In this document: positions 15,477 to 24,207 of the stretch, piece after piece
Layout: every line of letters begins with the position of its first letter
Position numbering within the stretch: position 1 is the first letter of the stretch
Assembly (NCBI GenBank): GCA_964503315.1
Contig: CAZCZL010000006.1
Coordinates: 124,001 to 188,000 of the forward strand
DNA from: FEB-12 sp964503315
GTDB taxonomy: Bacteria > Zixibacteria > MSB-5A5 > GN15 > FEB-12
Direction: 5' to 3'
DNA length: 64,000 nucleotides
Translations under genes and position numbers: made by a program
Notes under the pieces: generated by a model
What the model was told of the DNA's origin: nothing
Database searches by the model: none
What the model saw: only the letters and a program-made list of their open reading frames with translations

Positions 15477-17219
15477 ATGCGACAGCGTGGTAGCATCCTG
15501 TTCTGGCTGGTGGCGCTTTGCGCCATCGGTCTGTCTTGTGACTCCGATTCTCCGGTCCAACCGAACAATCCTGCAACACGACAGTGGGTCGTGCAGACCT
15601 CGGGGACTACATTCAGTGGCCTCTGGGGGAGTTCACCCGACACACTCTTTGCTCTCGACCAAACTGGGACAGTTCAGCGTTACGACGGCTCCGGTTGGCA
15701 CGACACGGGCCTTCGATTGGAGTACACCGCCAGCGCGATCTGGGGTACGAGCGGAAACAATGTGTTTGTGGTGGGTGAGGGGGGCACCATTGCCCATTAC
15801 GATGGATCGTCCTGGACCTTGATGACCAGCCACACGCTCCAGTCGCTTCGCGCCGTCTGGGGGACTTCATCCACCAACGTCTTTGCCGTCGGTGACGGGG
15901 TGATTCTCAGGTACGATGGCCAGGACTGGTCGACTGTCGCGTCCGGACTTGGAGTGTTGCTCTACGGAGTATGGGGGAGTTCCGCCAACGACATTTATGC
16001 GGTTGGTATGAATGGTTCCATGTATCGATGGAATGGCGCGGACTGGTTGCCGCTGACTTCGCCTACAGGAAATTCTCTGCGCGCGATCTGGGGAACTTCG
16101 GCAAGCAATATCTGGGCGGTCGGAGCGCAGGGAACGATCGTACACTTCAATGGCGCGGCGTGGGACACGACCACCTCGCACACTTCTTCCCTTTTGACCT
16201 CAATTTGGGGGTCTGGCGCCAATAACATTTGGGCGACAGGTGGTGACGGTTGGATAAGTCACTTCAATGGCTCAGTGTGGGAAACCTCGTCTACCGGCTA
16301 CACAACGTACTTTCATGAAGTGTTTGGGTTTGGCACGGACAATCTCTACTTGGCCGGAATGCATCATTTGATCATTGAGCAGGTCGGAACAGGTTGGGTT
16401 CCCATGACTGTACCAGGGGCATGGCAAAATCTCCGGGCAATCTGGGGATTCTCACCAACTGATATAACTGCCGTCGGAGATTATCAGGCTATTCGCCACT
16501 TTGATGGCGCGATTTGGGAAGAGACTCACGACGGATTGGACGATTCGGCCTTTTTCTACGGGGTCTGGGGAAGTTCAACCTCCAACCTCTACCTTGCCGG
16601 CGAATACCGCTCAGTCTGGGAGAATTCGGGTGCCGGATGGTCGCCTTTACTGACTGGAACTTTTGACTCAGTGACGTTCACCGATATCTGGGGTCTTCCG
16701 AGTGGAGAGCTGTATGTGGTCGGAAGTGGAGGGGTGATTCGTAAGTATTCCGGCGGCGTCTGGGAGCCGATGGCGAGTGGGACAGCGGTGCCGCTACATT
16801 CGATCTGGGGGACCTCAACGTCAGATCTGTATGCGGCTGGAGATAATGTGGTGCTGCACCATGACGGCCTTCAGTGGTCAGTGATGCCGGGGGCTCCCTT
16901 CGAACAATTCAGTTCAATATGGGGATTCGCAGGGGGGCCGATTTTCGTTGTCGGGGACGATGGCGTGATCGCGAGATTTAGCGGCGGGGATTGGACTTTA
17001 CCGACTAGTGGCACTTCCAACGACCTAAACGATGTGTTCGGGCGAAGTGCTGCAGATATCTACGCAGTCGGGGACTTCGGTACTATCCTGCATTTCAATG
17101 GCAATGCCTGGAGTTCGATGGCAAGCGGTGTGACCGTCAACCTGAACGGGGTTTGGGGGGATGCGGACGGCAAAGTGTGGGTAGTCGGGGATCATGGCGT
17201 GGTCCTTCACCTGCCGTGA
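15477..17219 (+). CDS. Lipoprotein of 14 propeller-like 40-residue repeats
   Basis: 580 residues. Signal sequence (ILFWLVALCAIGLSC) with lipobox cysteine at about 21. From residue ~48 to the end the protein is 14 tandem units of 38-41 residues with the consensus (A/G/S)(I/V)WG(T/S)S..N(I/V)(Y/F)AVG..G.I.H(F/Y)(D/N)G..W..(M/L).S. The last unit lacks its final strand. Each unit could form one four-stranded blade; 14 would fit two seven-bladed propellers. Unit 7, 9 and 11 are the most divergent. Similar repeat proteins are widespread in environmental bacteria with no known function. Probably surface or outer-membrane anchored. Codon use looks less biased than in neighbouring housekeeping genes. 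Confidence 0.85.
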   Translation: MRQRGSILFWLVALCAIGLSCDSDSPVQPNNPATRQWVVQTSGTTFSGLWGSSPDTLFALDQTGTVQRYDGSGWHDTGLRLEYTASAIWGTSGNNVFVVGEGGTIAHYDGSSWTLMTSHTLQSLRAVWGTSSTNVFAVGDGVILRYDGQDWSTVASGLGVLLYGVWGSSANDIYAVGMNGSMYRWNGADWLPLTSPTGNSLRAIWGTSASNIWAVGAQGTIVHFNGAAWDTTTSHTSSLLTSIWGSGANNIWATGGDGWISHFNGSVWETSSTGYTTYFHEVFGFGTDNLYLAGMHHLIIEQVGTGWVPMTVPGAWQNLRAIWGFSPTDITAVGDYQAIRHFDGAIWEETHDGLDDSAFFYGVWGSSTSNLYLAGEYRSVWENSGAGWSPLLTGTFDSVTFTDIWGLPSGELYVVGSGGVIRKYSGGVWEPMASGTAVPLHSIWGTSTSDLYAAGDNVVLHHDGLQWSVMPGAPFEQFSSIWGFAGGPIFVVGDDGVIARFSGGDWTLPTSGTSNDLNDVFGRSAADIYAVGDFGTILHFNGNAWSSMASGVTVNLNGVWGDADGKVWVVGDHGVVLHLP

Positions 17220-17240
17220 TCTGAGAACAACTTCGGCGAG

Positions 17241-17699
17241 CTATTTGGATTCCGCCACGTGATTCCGCTTGAGCAGCCAATGGCTCTTGAGGAAAAGGTT
17301 AGCCTCTTCGATAGTGCGAAAGGTCTGTGAGAGCTCTTTCTGACCGCCAGCAGTGAACATCTCATGCAGTTGGCGAAAGGTACTCGGATTATTCAACACA
17401 TAGAGCGCCATCGCCAGGTTGTGCTTGCGGCACCATTCCATATGTTTGCCGATCACTTCGATTACGCCCGGGTATGACGTCTTCCAGTTGGAGAGATCTA
17501 TCAACTTGGCCCAGGGACGATCGAGAACCGGGGCTATTTCTTCCTTAAAATCCTCGTGATAGCTCTGGGCGGTAGCGGGCCGCCAGATACCATGGATCTT
17601 GACATAGATCACCGCGTTTTTCTGATCAAGATCAAATGAGTATTCGAGGCTCCAGCCGGCCACAGAAGTAATCCTTTTCGATTGGTGATGGTCTTGCAC
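17241..17699 (-). CDS. STAS/SpoIIAA-like protein
   Basis: 152 residues from the GTG at 17699, chosen because AGGGGAG lies eight bases upstream; the open frame extends 147 bases further with no ribosome site. Pattern: YSFDLDQKNAVIYVKIHGIWRPATAQSYHEDFKEEI, then WAKLIDLSNWKTSYPGVIEVIGKHMEWCRKHNLAMALYVLNN, then a C-terminal AAGGQKELSQTFRTIEEANLFLKS-like helix. This alternation of strand and helix resembles STAS-like (SpoIIAA-like) domains found alone in many environmental bacteria. Role unknown. Lies 147 bases after the BtuB-type receptor on the same strand, but linkage is not obvious. Confidence 0.65.
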   Translation of the reverse strand: MQDHHQSKRITSVAGWSLEYSFDLDQKNAVIYVKIHGIWRPATAQSYHEDFKEEIAPVLDRPWAKLIDLSNWKTSYPGVIEVIGKHMEWCRKHNLAMALYVLNNPSTFRQLHEMFTAGGQKELSQTFRTIEEANLFLKSHWLLKRNHVAESK

Positions 17700-17846
17700 A
17701 TGGAACACTCCCCTGAATAAGAATGGCGAAGTGTCCATTTCGCACGACAGACCGAGCGACCACACAGGCCGCTCGATCAGTGTAGGTACTGGCAATCTAC
17801 GCTCAAGATACCTTAGTTGTCCAGTATTTTTTGTCCCACTTCGCAC

Positions 17847-19883
17847 CTACAGGAGACTGAGGTGCAACTGCGCGACCAGACGCCGTCCGGGGGTAGGATA
17901 GTCTCCATCGGAGGCGACAAAGCCGAACTGGTCCGGTCTCCGCTGATCCGTCAGATCATATGCGGTCAGGCTGACACTCGCCATCTTACTCACGTTATAC
18001 GTAAATGAAGCTCCGATTTCGTACACATCCTGTATGGTCTTGTTCTCGCCTGTATAGATGATGATCGATCTTTCCGCAGTATATGCTAGATTGAAACCTA
18101 CCGTAAACTTCGGAAATATCTCTCCTCCCCATTCGGCCCGCCATTTCAGTTCAGGAACATAGAACGCCGGGATGTAGTCATCCCCAGACCTGGTCTGTTT
18201 AGCGTCTTGATAAACCATCCCCCAGTTAAGGTAGTAGTCATCGAGGAATTTGTAGTTGATGGAGAGATCAATGCCTTCGCTCCTGAATCGGTCAATATTG
18301 TGTGGGACTGAGCGGAAGATGTTGGGGTTGTATTGGTATTGAATTAGTGATTTGACCCGCTGGGTGAATCCGCTGAGCCGTACAGAGAGTCTCCCCTTGG
18401 GGTCATCGTACTCCGCCGTCACCACGCCAGAATGCGAGGTCTCCGGTTCAAGGTCGGCTCTCCCCTGCACGTAGATCTCGTCGGCAAACTGATCGGCAAT
18501 AGATGGCAGGCGGAAGGCGTACCCGTAGCCCGCCTTGAGTCTGATATCCGGTGTTGCCGTGATGGATAACCCAATGTTGTACGAAGGCTGCACCTCACGA
18601 TTATGCACGAATTGTGCCCGACCGCTAAGGTCAACCTGGAGCTGTCGTGACACGGAAATCGCGGTCGCGCCCCACATATCGAACTGGTCCTGCCCTCGTG
18701 ACCAGAAATTGTATGACTCATACTCATAGCTGTATGGCGCAAATGGACCAACGGTATTAAAGCCGGCGCTCTTGTCGTCCGAAGTAGCGCGCAGCGATCC
18801 TGACAGGTAGTCAGCACCTATCGAAGCGGTTACCTTGCTGAATTGGTGCTGGTATCGTCCACTCGCTCCCGCCGAGCGCTTGTTGTAAATAGATCGCGAG
18901 CGAACATCAACAGAGTCAGTATTGAGTACGGAATCGGCGCCGTCCGGAGTGTAGTAGGAGAATTGATAGTTATAGAGCGAGTGGTAATCGAGGTTCTTCT
19001 TCTCCCAGAAGAGGTCGAATTGCAGTTCGTTGGATTGCGATGGAGCGTACCGGTAGGTTAGATCTGCCGAGTAGTTTTCGTCCATCTGGTGGTCATTCAG
19101 GCTGGTCGCCTCACGATTGCCGTAGACAGGAATGGCCGTCGGATCCGGTACTGGACCGGGCGCGCCCAGGGAATCATCGAAATATCTTCCCGAAAGTGAC
19201 AGACGGTGGCGACCATCGCCGCTCAGAAAATCGCCACGGACACCGAACAGTTTTCGCTCGGTACCAGCGTTCGGACGCTTATTCCCTGCCTCGCCAAACT
19301 CAGCAAACCCTCCGATGCCGATTCGCCCAAGTAACTTCGAGGCATCGACTCGATACTGGCGCAAATCACTTTCACCGTATCTGGTGACGATGTCGAGCCG
19401 GTCCACCAATGCATTTCGGCTGATCAAATTCACCACGCCGCCGATAGCATCGGCACCGTAAAACGCGGACTGTGGACCTTTAAGCAATTCAACTCGCTCG
19501 AACTCGTCTGCACTGAAGTCCGACAAATTGAAACCGCCAAGCGAGTAATCCCTCACCACCCGACCATTGTACAAGAGCAGCATATGGCGGTTGAAGGTCC
19601 CCCAATTCGAAAGCGTAGTGATCGACCCGACTCCGCTGGTTTGACGGAGATCTAATCCAAAGCGGCCATCGAGTGATTGCTGCAATGAAATGTCATTGGC
19701 AAGCGACTGTCGTGAAAGAGACGTGGCCGGCCAAACTGCCTGTTTCGGAGATTGCCCGAAACGGTTGGCGGTGACGACGATCGTGTCGGGAAGTTCGGTC
19801 GGGGTGGATGTGGTATCAGCTATGGTCTGAGATCCCAGCGCGCTCAGCCATGCCATTACCGCAGTCAAAAAGATGCGCCTCAT
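17847..19883 (-). CDS. btuB: BtuB-type TonB-dependent vitamin B12 receptor
   Basis: 678 residues from the ATG at 19883, which has AAGGAG seven bases upstream and opens a signal peptide (MRRIFLTAVMAWLSALGSQ). A TonB box/N-terminal segment PDTIVVTANRFGQSPKQ is very close to that of E. coli BtuB. The plug domain follows (about 50-165, ending VELLKGPQSAFYGADAIGGVVNLI), then a beta-barrel of ~500 residues with alternating strands and a final strand ending GRRLVAQLHLSLL. The transcript starts in a cobalamin riboswitch, so the substrate is almost certainly a corrinoid. No btuCDF or btuR is in the window. TonB to energise it could come from the 0.5-7 kb operon. Confidence 0.93.
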   Translation of the reverse strand: MRRIFLTAVMAWLSALGSQTIADTTSTPTELPDTIVVTANRFGQSPKQAVWPATSLSRQSLANDISLQQSLDGRFGLDLRQTSGVGSITTLSNWGTFNRHMLLLYNGRVVRDYSLGGFNLSDFSADEFERVELLKGPQSAFYGADAIGGVVNLISRNALVDRLDIVTRYGESDLRQYRVDASKLLGRIGIGGFAEFGEAGNKRPNAGTERKLFGVRGDFLSGDGRHRLSLSGRYFDDSLGAPGPVPDPTAIPVYGNREATSLNDHQMDENYSADLTYRYAPSQSNELQFDLFWEKKNLDYHSLYNYQFSYYTPDGADSVLNTDSVDVRSRSIYNKRSAGASGRYQHQFSKVTASIGADYLSGSLRATSDDKSAGFNTVGPFAPYSYEYESYNFWSRGQDQFDMWGATAISVSRQLQVDLSGRAQFVHNREVQPSYNIGLSITATPDIRLKAGYGYAFRLPSIADQFADEIYVQGRADLEPETSHSGVVTAEYDDPKGRLSVRLSGFTQRVKSLIQYQYNPNIFRSVPHNIDRFRSEGIDLSINYKFLDDYYLNWGMVYQDAKQTRSGDDYIPAFYVPELKWRAEWGGEIFPKFTVGFNLAYTAERSIIIYTGENKTIQDVYEIGASFTYNVSKMASVSLTAYDLTDQRRPDQFGFVASDGDYPTPGRRLVAQLHLSLL

Positions 19884-19939
19884 GGCAGTACTCCTTGGTA
19901 CCGAAGGCGCGTGAAGTCTTCCGACAGCCCTGCGCTGCG

Positions 19940-20130
19940 GCACCTGGTCGTGGATAGTGCTTCGGCAGGTTTCCTGGCTTGGGCTTCAGACCCTATCGAG
20001 CGCCTTCCACGACCCCAAGGCCGCGTGGCTTTCTACCCGATAAGTAGCCGTTACAGTAGCGGGGCTGCGACGGATTCGCACCGTCTTCCCTATTACCCGT
20101 CCGGATGGACGGCACCGAAACGATGTTGCT
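19940..20130 (-). promoter_or_regulatory. Cobalamin (AdoCbl-type) riboswitch
   Basis: On the minus strand the leader of btuB contains GGTGCGAATCCGTCGCAGCC, then CCCGCTACTGTAACGG, and ends with AAGCCAGGAAACCTGCCG (complement of 19963-19980), the diagnostic core and B12-box elements in the right order and spacing. The 3' edge lies about 60 bases from the btuB start, and the sequence between (GCCGCAGCGCAGGGC) can pair with itself. Expected to repress btuB when cobalamin is plentiful. Boundaries are approximate. Confidence 0.93.
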
Positions 20131-20131
20131 T

Positions 20132-20161
20132 CAATAAGCATTTCACAAATCCAGCTGTCAA
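20132..20161 (-). promoter_or_regulatory. Promoter of the cobalamin riboswitch-btuB transcript
   Basis: A perfect -35 TTGACA (complement of 20156-20161) lies 18 bases from a weak -10 TTATTG (complement of 20132-20137). This puts the transcript start just before the riboswitch core. Confidence 0.5.
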
Positions 20162-20246
20162 GCTCCTTGCGGCTGATTAATCTATTGTGTACCCTAATGG
20201 GTCTAAACGGATAGCAACTAAGGAACGCGGAAGAAAGACCGGCGAC

Positions 20247-21608
20247 ATGAAGAGAATCATCACGGGCATTATCATACTGGCGGTTGTGGGCGGAGGAGCC
20301 TATTGGTGGCTGGGGAGAAAGACTGAGGCCAAAGTCACCTTCCGCAAGGATGTCGTTGATCGCGGCGATCTGGTCGTCTCGATCAGCGCGACCGGCACGC
20401 TCAACGCACTGACCACGGTTACAGTTGGATCGCAGGTCTCGGGGACCATTGCCAAGCTCTATGCCGATTTTAACAGTCCCGTCACGGAAGGGCAGTTGCT
20501 GGCCCAACTCGATCCGACCTTTCTGCAGGCGAGCGTCAACGAGCAGAAGGCCAACACTGACCGCGCCAAGGCGCAATACAATGAAGCAAAGCGAAACTTC
20601 GACCGCACAACAGAACTGTTTGGTCGCGGGCTGGTCTCTCAAGCCGAACTGGATGCCGCGACAACCTCGCTGGAGGCCAGCAAAGCCTCATTACAGCAGG
20701 CCGAAGCATCGCTCGATCGCGCGCAGGTCAACCTTCGGTATGCCACTATCCGTGCGCCAATCAATGGCGTGGTGATATCGCGAAATGTTGATGTCGGTCA
20801 GACGGTCGCGGCCAGTCTGCAAGCTCCCACCCTTTTCACTATCGCGGAGGATCTCTCCCGCATGAAGGTGGAAGCGAGCATTGACGAAGCGGATATCGGT
20901 TCTGTTAAGCAAGGGCAGCGTGTCACCTTCACAGTAGATTCGTACCCTGAGGAGCAGTTCGAAGGTTCGGTCAGCCAGATCCGGCTGGCGCCAGTGGAGT
21001 CACAAAATGTAGTCACTTACACGGTGATCATCGATGTAACAAATCCGGAACTAAAATTAATGCCCGGCATGACGGCGACTGTCTCAGTCGAAGTAGCCCG
21101 TCGGGATAATACGCTACGCGTGCCATTGCAAGCGCTCCGATTCACGCCTCCCGGAATGACGGCACCAACTCCCGGACAAGGGCGTCGTGGTGGTGGCGGA
21201 TTGCGCGACAGCAGCGAGGCACGCCCTCAGGGTGGATTGCAGGCGGCTGACAGCCTGCAGAAGTCCGGTCAGAAAAGGAATTGGGCTGAAGGCGGCGAAC
21301 GGCGAAAATTCCGACGTGATCCGCAAGGAGCCGAAGACTCGGCATCGGCCGGTCAGGAAATGCGACGCGAAAGACCAAAAGGCTCGCGCGGATTTGTCTG
21401 GATAATGGAGAATGGTACCCCGAAGCCTGTTCCGGTTTTCCGTGGAATTCAGAACCAACGATACGCGGAGTTGATTGACGCGCCGTTAAATGAAGGTGAT
21501 ACCATCTTGATCGGCACGACTTCCAATAACAACACCGGCACTGCTTCTCAGACGCAAACCAATCCGTTTATGCCTCGCATGCCGGGTGGCGGCGGAAGAG
21601 GGCGCTGA
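20247..21608 (+). CDS. Efflux periplasmic adaptor (HlyD/MacA family)
   Basis: 453 residues from the ATG at 20247 (MKRIITGIIILAVVGGGAYWW), giving an N-terminal membrane anchor; an in-frame ATG 60 bases upstream is less likely. Then the lipoyl half (VSISATGTLNALTTVTVGSQVSGTI), a coiled-coil hairpin (about 95-175, KANTDRAKAQYNEAKRNFDRT... LEASKASLQQAEASL), the second lipoyl half (YATIRAPINGVVISRNVDVGQTV) and a beta-barrel domain. Between the barrel and the membrane-proximal domain is an unusual ~85-residue insert rich in Gly, Arg, Gln and Ser (about 315-400), and the C-terminus ends in MPRMPGGGGRGR. Paired with the permease gene ten bases downstream as in MacAB-type exporters. Confidence 0.9.
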   Translation: MKRIITGIIILAVVGGGAYWWLGRKTEAKVTFRKDVVDRGDLVVSISATGTLNALTTVTVGSQVSGTIAKLYADFNSPVTEGQLLAQLDPTFLQASVNEQKANTDRAKAQYNEAKRNFDRTTELFGRGLVSQAELDAATTSLEASKASLQQAEASLDRAQVNLRYATIRAPINGVVISRNVDVGQTVAASLQAPTLFTIAEDLSRMKVEASIDEADIGSVKQGQRVTFTVDSYPEEQFEGSVSQIRLAPVESQNVVTYTVIIDVTNPELKLMPGMTATVSVEVARRDNTLRVPLQALRFTPPGMTAPTPGQGRRGGGGLRDSSEARPQGGLQAADSLQKSGQKRNWAEGGERRKFRRDPQGAEDSASAGQEMRRERPKGSRGFVWIMENGTPKPVPVFRGIQNQRYAELIDAPLNEGDTILIGTTSNNNTGTASQTQTNPFMPRMPGGGGRGR

Positions 21609-21617
21609 GGCCTCAGT

Positions 21618-22835
21618 ATGCATTTTGTGGAGATCATTCGAGCGGCAGTCGATTCGCTGGTACGGCACAAAACCCGTGCGTTGCTAACCATGCTGGGAAT
21701 CGTGATCGGCGTGGCGGCGGTAGTGGCGATGGTCGCCGTCGGAAATGGCGCGCAGATCGCGGTAGAAACGCAGATAGCCAGTCTCGGGACAAATGTCCTG
21801 ATGGTCTTCCCCGGCGCTGGATTCCAGGGACCAGTTAGTATGGGGGCCGGACAGGCACAGAATCTGACGCTTGAAGATGTAGAGGCCATAAAGGAGCAAT
21901 GTCCGGCTGTCGGCTATGTCTCGCCATCCAATCGAACGAATCGTCAGGTGGTTGCCGGAAATCTGAATTGGGCTACTCAAATACAGGGTGGAACACCGGA
22001 TTTCTTTGATATTCGCGACTGGCCGCTTCAGTCCGGCATGATCCACACCGAGCAGGATGAACGGGCTGCCACGAAAGTCTGCGTGATCGGCCAGACCATC
22101 GCAGAGAATCTCTATCCCGACCAGGATCCGGTCGGCCAGACCATACGCATTGGCAAACTCCCCTTTAAAGTCATCGGCCTTTTGTCACCCAAGGGACAGA
22201 ACGCAATGGGGCAGGATCAGGATGATATAATCGTCGCGCCTTTCGCGACCGTGCAAAAGAAAGTACAGGGGACAGACCGCGTCTCAATGATCATACTGTC
22301 CGCCGTGACACCGGACAAGATTGCTGAGGCACAGGCGCAGGTATCCGACCTGTTCAGGATTCGGCATAAGATAAGCGCGGGCCAGTCGGATGACTTCACT
22401 ATTCGTACGCAATCTGAGATTGCGCAGACAGCCGGTCAGACGACCAAAATTATGTCAGTTCTCCTTGGAGCGATAGCCTCGGTTTCCTTGCTGGTTGGCG
22501 GTATCGGGATCATGAATATCATGCTGGTATCCGTCACCGAGCGGACACGAGAGATCGGCGTCCGACGATCTCTCGGCGCGCGCAAGCGTGATATCCTGCA
22601 GCAATTCCTGGTCGAGGCAGTGCTGTTGTCACTTTTGGGAGGGATAATCGGGATCGGTCTGGGGATACTCATTTCCTCCCTCATTTCCCGATTCGCCGGA
22701 TGGCCGGTCGCGGTAACAGCCGATTCGGTGATCCTGGCTTTCGCGTTTTCTGCGGCCGTTGGGATGTTTTTCGGCTTCTACCCCGCGCGCAAAGCGGCGA
22801 TCATCAATCCTATCGATGCGTTGAGATACGAGTAG
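21618..22835 (+). CDS. MacB-type ABC transporter permease (FtsX/MacB core, no ATPase domain)
   Basis: 405 residues. TM1 near 18-42 (TRALLTMLGIVIGVAAVVAMVAVG), a MacB periplasmic core domain (about 50-265; PVGQTIRIGKLPFKVIGLL is typical), then TM2-TM4 with the FtsX signature (LLVGGIGIMNIMLVSVTERTREIGVRRSLGARKRDI) and a C-terminal YPARKAAIINPIDALRYE. Full-length for a MacB-type permease without the nucleotide-binding domain. In most loci a separate ATPase gene lies between adaptor and permease; here they are only ten bases apart, so the ATPase must be elsewhere. Role: tripartite export of an unknown substrate. Confidence 0.9.
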   Translation: MHFVEIIRAAVDSLVRHKTRALLTMLGIVIGVAAVVAMVAVGNGAQIAVETQIASLGTNVLMVFPGAGFQGPVSMGAGQAQNLTLEDVEAIKEQCPAVGYVSPSNRTNRQVVAGNLNWATQIQGGTPDFFDIRDWPLQSGMIHTEQDERAATKVCVIGQTIAENLYPDQDPVGQTIRIGKLPFKVIGLLSPKGQNAMGQDQDDIIVAPFATVQKKVQGTDRVSMIILSAVTPDKIAEAQAQVSDLFRIRHKISAGQSDDFTIRTQSEIAQTAGQTTKIMSVLLGAIASVSLLVGGIGIMNIMLVSVTERTREIGVRRSLGARKRDILQQFLVEAVLLSLLGGIIGIGLGILISSLISRFAGWPVAVTADSVILAFAFSAAVGMFFGFYPARKAAIINPIDALRYE

Positions 22836-22852
22836 AGAATCCTACGGTCAGG

Positions 22853-23536
22853 CTACTCAAGCCAGACGAACTTGAAGAGCAATACCGACGCGGTGATCAT
22901 GACGACGCAGTAGGCGACCAGGCCCTGTATCTCGGTGAAGATGTCTCCAAGCGGACGGCCATCGAGTACCTTGGTACTCGCCCCCACCAGCAATAGCAGA
23001 AGCACGACCAACACGGGGAACGAAAGCACCGCGAAAAGCGCGCCTTTGACCGCGACTTTGGCGATGATCGCCGCAATTACAGTCGTCGCTCCGCATAATC
23101 CGATCACCCCTAGCAACAGCACGATGATGAACGCTCCTATATTGCCGGTCGGCGCATCGGTGAAGATAAAGAACATCGGCGTGATGATCACGGTCATGAT
23201 CGACAAGAGCGTGAAGTTGAAGATCAACTTCCCCCAATAGATGGCGTCGGGTTCGGCGCGGAGCTTCAGCACGAGCGCGGTGCCGGACTCTTCTTCGCGA
23301 ATGAAGACATGCGCCAATCCGGACATGGCGGAAAAGAACATGACGATCCAAAAAAGCGCGGAAAGCAGTTTGGGTGGCAGCCCCGCCTGTCCGAGTGAAA
23401 ATGAAACGACCACCAGTGTGGTAACTCCGAACATCAGGATCGCGTTCAATGCGTAGCGGGAGCGTAGCTCCAGCCGCAGATCCTTGGCGAAAACCGCGAA
23501 TGCCTTACTGACTAACCCGACAGAGCTTTTGGGCAA
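22853..23536 (-). CDS. ccmB: CcmB-type ABC permease (haem exporter)
   Basis: 227 residues with six hydrophobic helices. The order KAFAVFAKDLRLELRSRYALNAILMFGVTTLVVVSFSLG, then FFSAMSGLAHVFIREEESGTALVLKLRAEPDAIYWGKLIFNF is characteristic of CcmB. Its start overlaps the end of ccmA by 32 bases, so the two are translationally coupled. In System I cytochrome c maturation CcmAB drives release of holo-CcmE. No ccmC, ccmE, ccmF or ccmH is in the window; they may lie elsewhere. Confidence 0.87.
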   Translation of the reverse strand: MPKSSVGLVSKAFAVFAKDLRLELRSRYALNAILMFGVTTLVVVSFSLGQAGLPPKLLSALFWIVMFFSAMSGLAHVFIREEESGTALVLKLRAEPDAIYWGKLIFNFTLLSIMTVIITPMFFIFTDAPTGNIGAFIIVLLLGVIGLCGATTVIAAIIAKVAVKGALFAVLSFPVLVVLLLLLVGASTKVLDGRPLGDIFTEIQGLVAYCVVMITASVLLFKFVWLE

Positions 23537-24131
23537 GCGACTGCTCCTCCTTCTCGTTTGTGGCTATCAGGATAATGGTATTCTTGCGGTACTCTTCCAC
23601 AATTTCAAAGACTATTTTTTTGCCGGCTTCATCGAGATTTGAGGTCGGTTCATCTAGAAAAAGAAACGCCGGCTCGTTCAAAAGCGCGACGGCATACTTG
23701 AGACGCTGTTTCATGCCGGAAGAATACGAACCGACCGCGTCAGGTCCTCTCCCCTCCAGCCCTACTCTAGTCAATAATGCGTTGATCTCTTTACCGGTGA
23801 TATTGCCGCCGGAAACGGTGGAAAAGAAAATGAGATTCTCTTCTGCCGTCAGACCGTCGTACAAATTGAGGTAAGGGGAAACCAGCGAGGTACTGGCGCG
23901 AATCTCCGCGTCGGAGAGTTGTCGTTCATTCTCAAAATATACGATCTTCCCCTTTGAAGGATGCAGCGCGGCCAGAAGAAGCATCAATAGAGTCGACTTG
24001 CCCGAGCCGTTGGCACCCACAATCGCCATCGAGTCGCCGGTAGATAGGTCGAAATTGATATCGTTGATGACCTTGCGGTCGCCAAAGCGCTTGTACAGAT
24101 TGGTCGCGGTAAGCCGATACATGGGCGGCAA
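23505..24131 (-). CDS. ccmA: CcmA-type ABC transporter ATPase
   Basis: 208 residues, short as usual for CcmA. Walker A GANGSGKSTL (about 37-46), Q-loop region SLVSPYLNLYDGLTAEENL, signature YSSGMKQRLKYAVAL, Walker B FLFLDEPTSNLDEAG, and a His-switch position replaced by TNEKEE. The position before ccmB with overlap matches the canonical order. The ATG at 24131 gives MPPMYRLTATNLYKRFGDRKVI; an internal ATG at residue 4 is possible. Couples ATP hydrolysis to the CcmB permease. Confidence 0.86.
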   Translation of the reverse strand: MPPMYRLTATNLYKRFGDRKVINDINFDLSTGDSMAIVGANGSGKSTLLMLLLAALHPSKGKIVYFENERQLSDAEIRASTSLVSPYLNLYDGLTAEENLIFFSTVSGGNITGKEINALLTRVGLEGRGPDAVGSYSSGMKQRLKYAVALLNEPAFLFLDEPTSNLDEAGKKIVFEIVEEYRKNTIILIATNEKEEQSLAQKLCRVSQ

Positions 24132-24160
24132 TTAACCTATCAACAGCCGCTTTGCCAACC

Positions 24161-24186
24161 AAAAAAAAGCCCCGCTTTGCGGGGCC
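24161..24186 (-). terminator. Intrinsic terminator after DUF1573 gene
   Basis: A 7-bp GC stem (24169-24175 with 24179-24185) with a TTT loop is followed on the minus strand by eight T residues (complement of 24161-24168). It lies 22 bases past the DUF1573 stop and 30 bases before the ccmA start, separating the two transcription units. Confidence 0.95.
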
Positions 24187-24207
24187 TACATTTGCAGAAG
24201 TCATCAG

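Noticed and set aside
20038..20110. Possible tRNA because of the text GGTGCGAATCC on the minus strand
   Set aside because: It is the core of the cobalamin riboswitch; no acceptor or anticodon stem can be drawn.
20136..20152. Rex-like half site TTGTGAA upstream of the riboswitch
   Set aside because: Only one half is present; the other reads TTATTGA.
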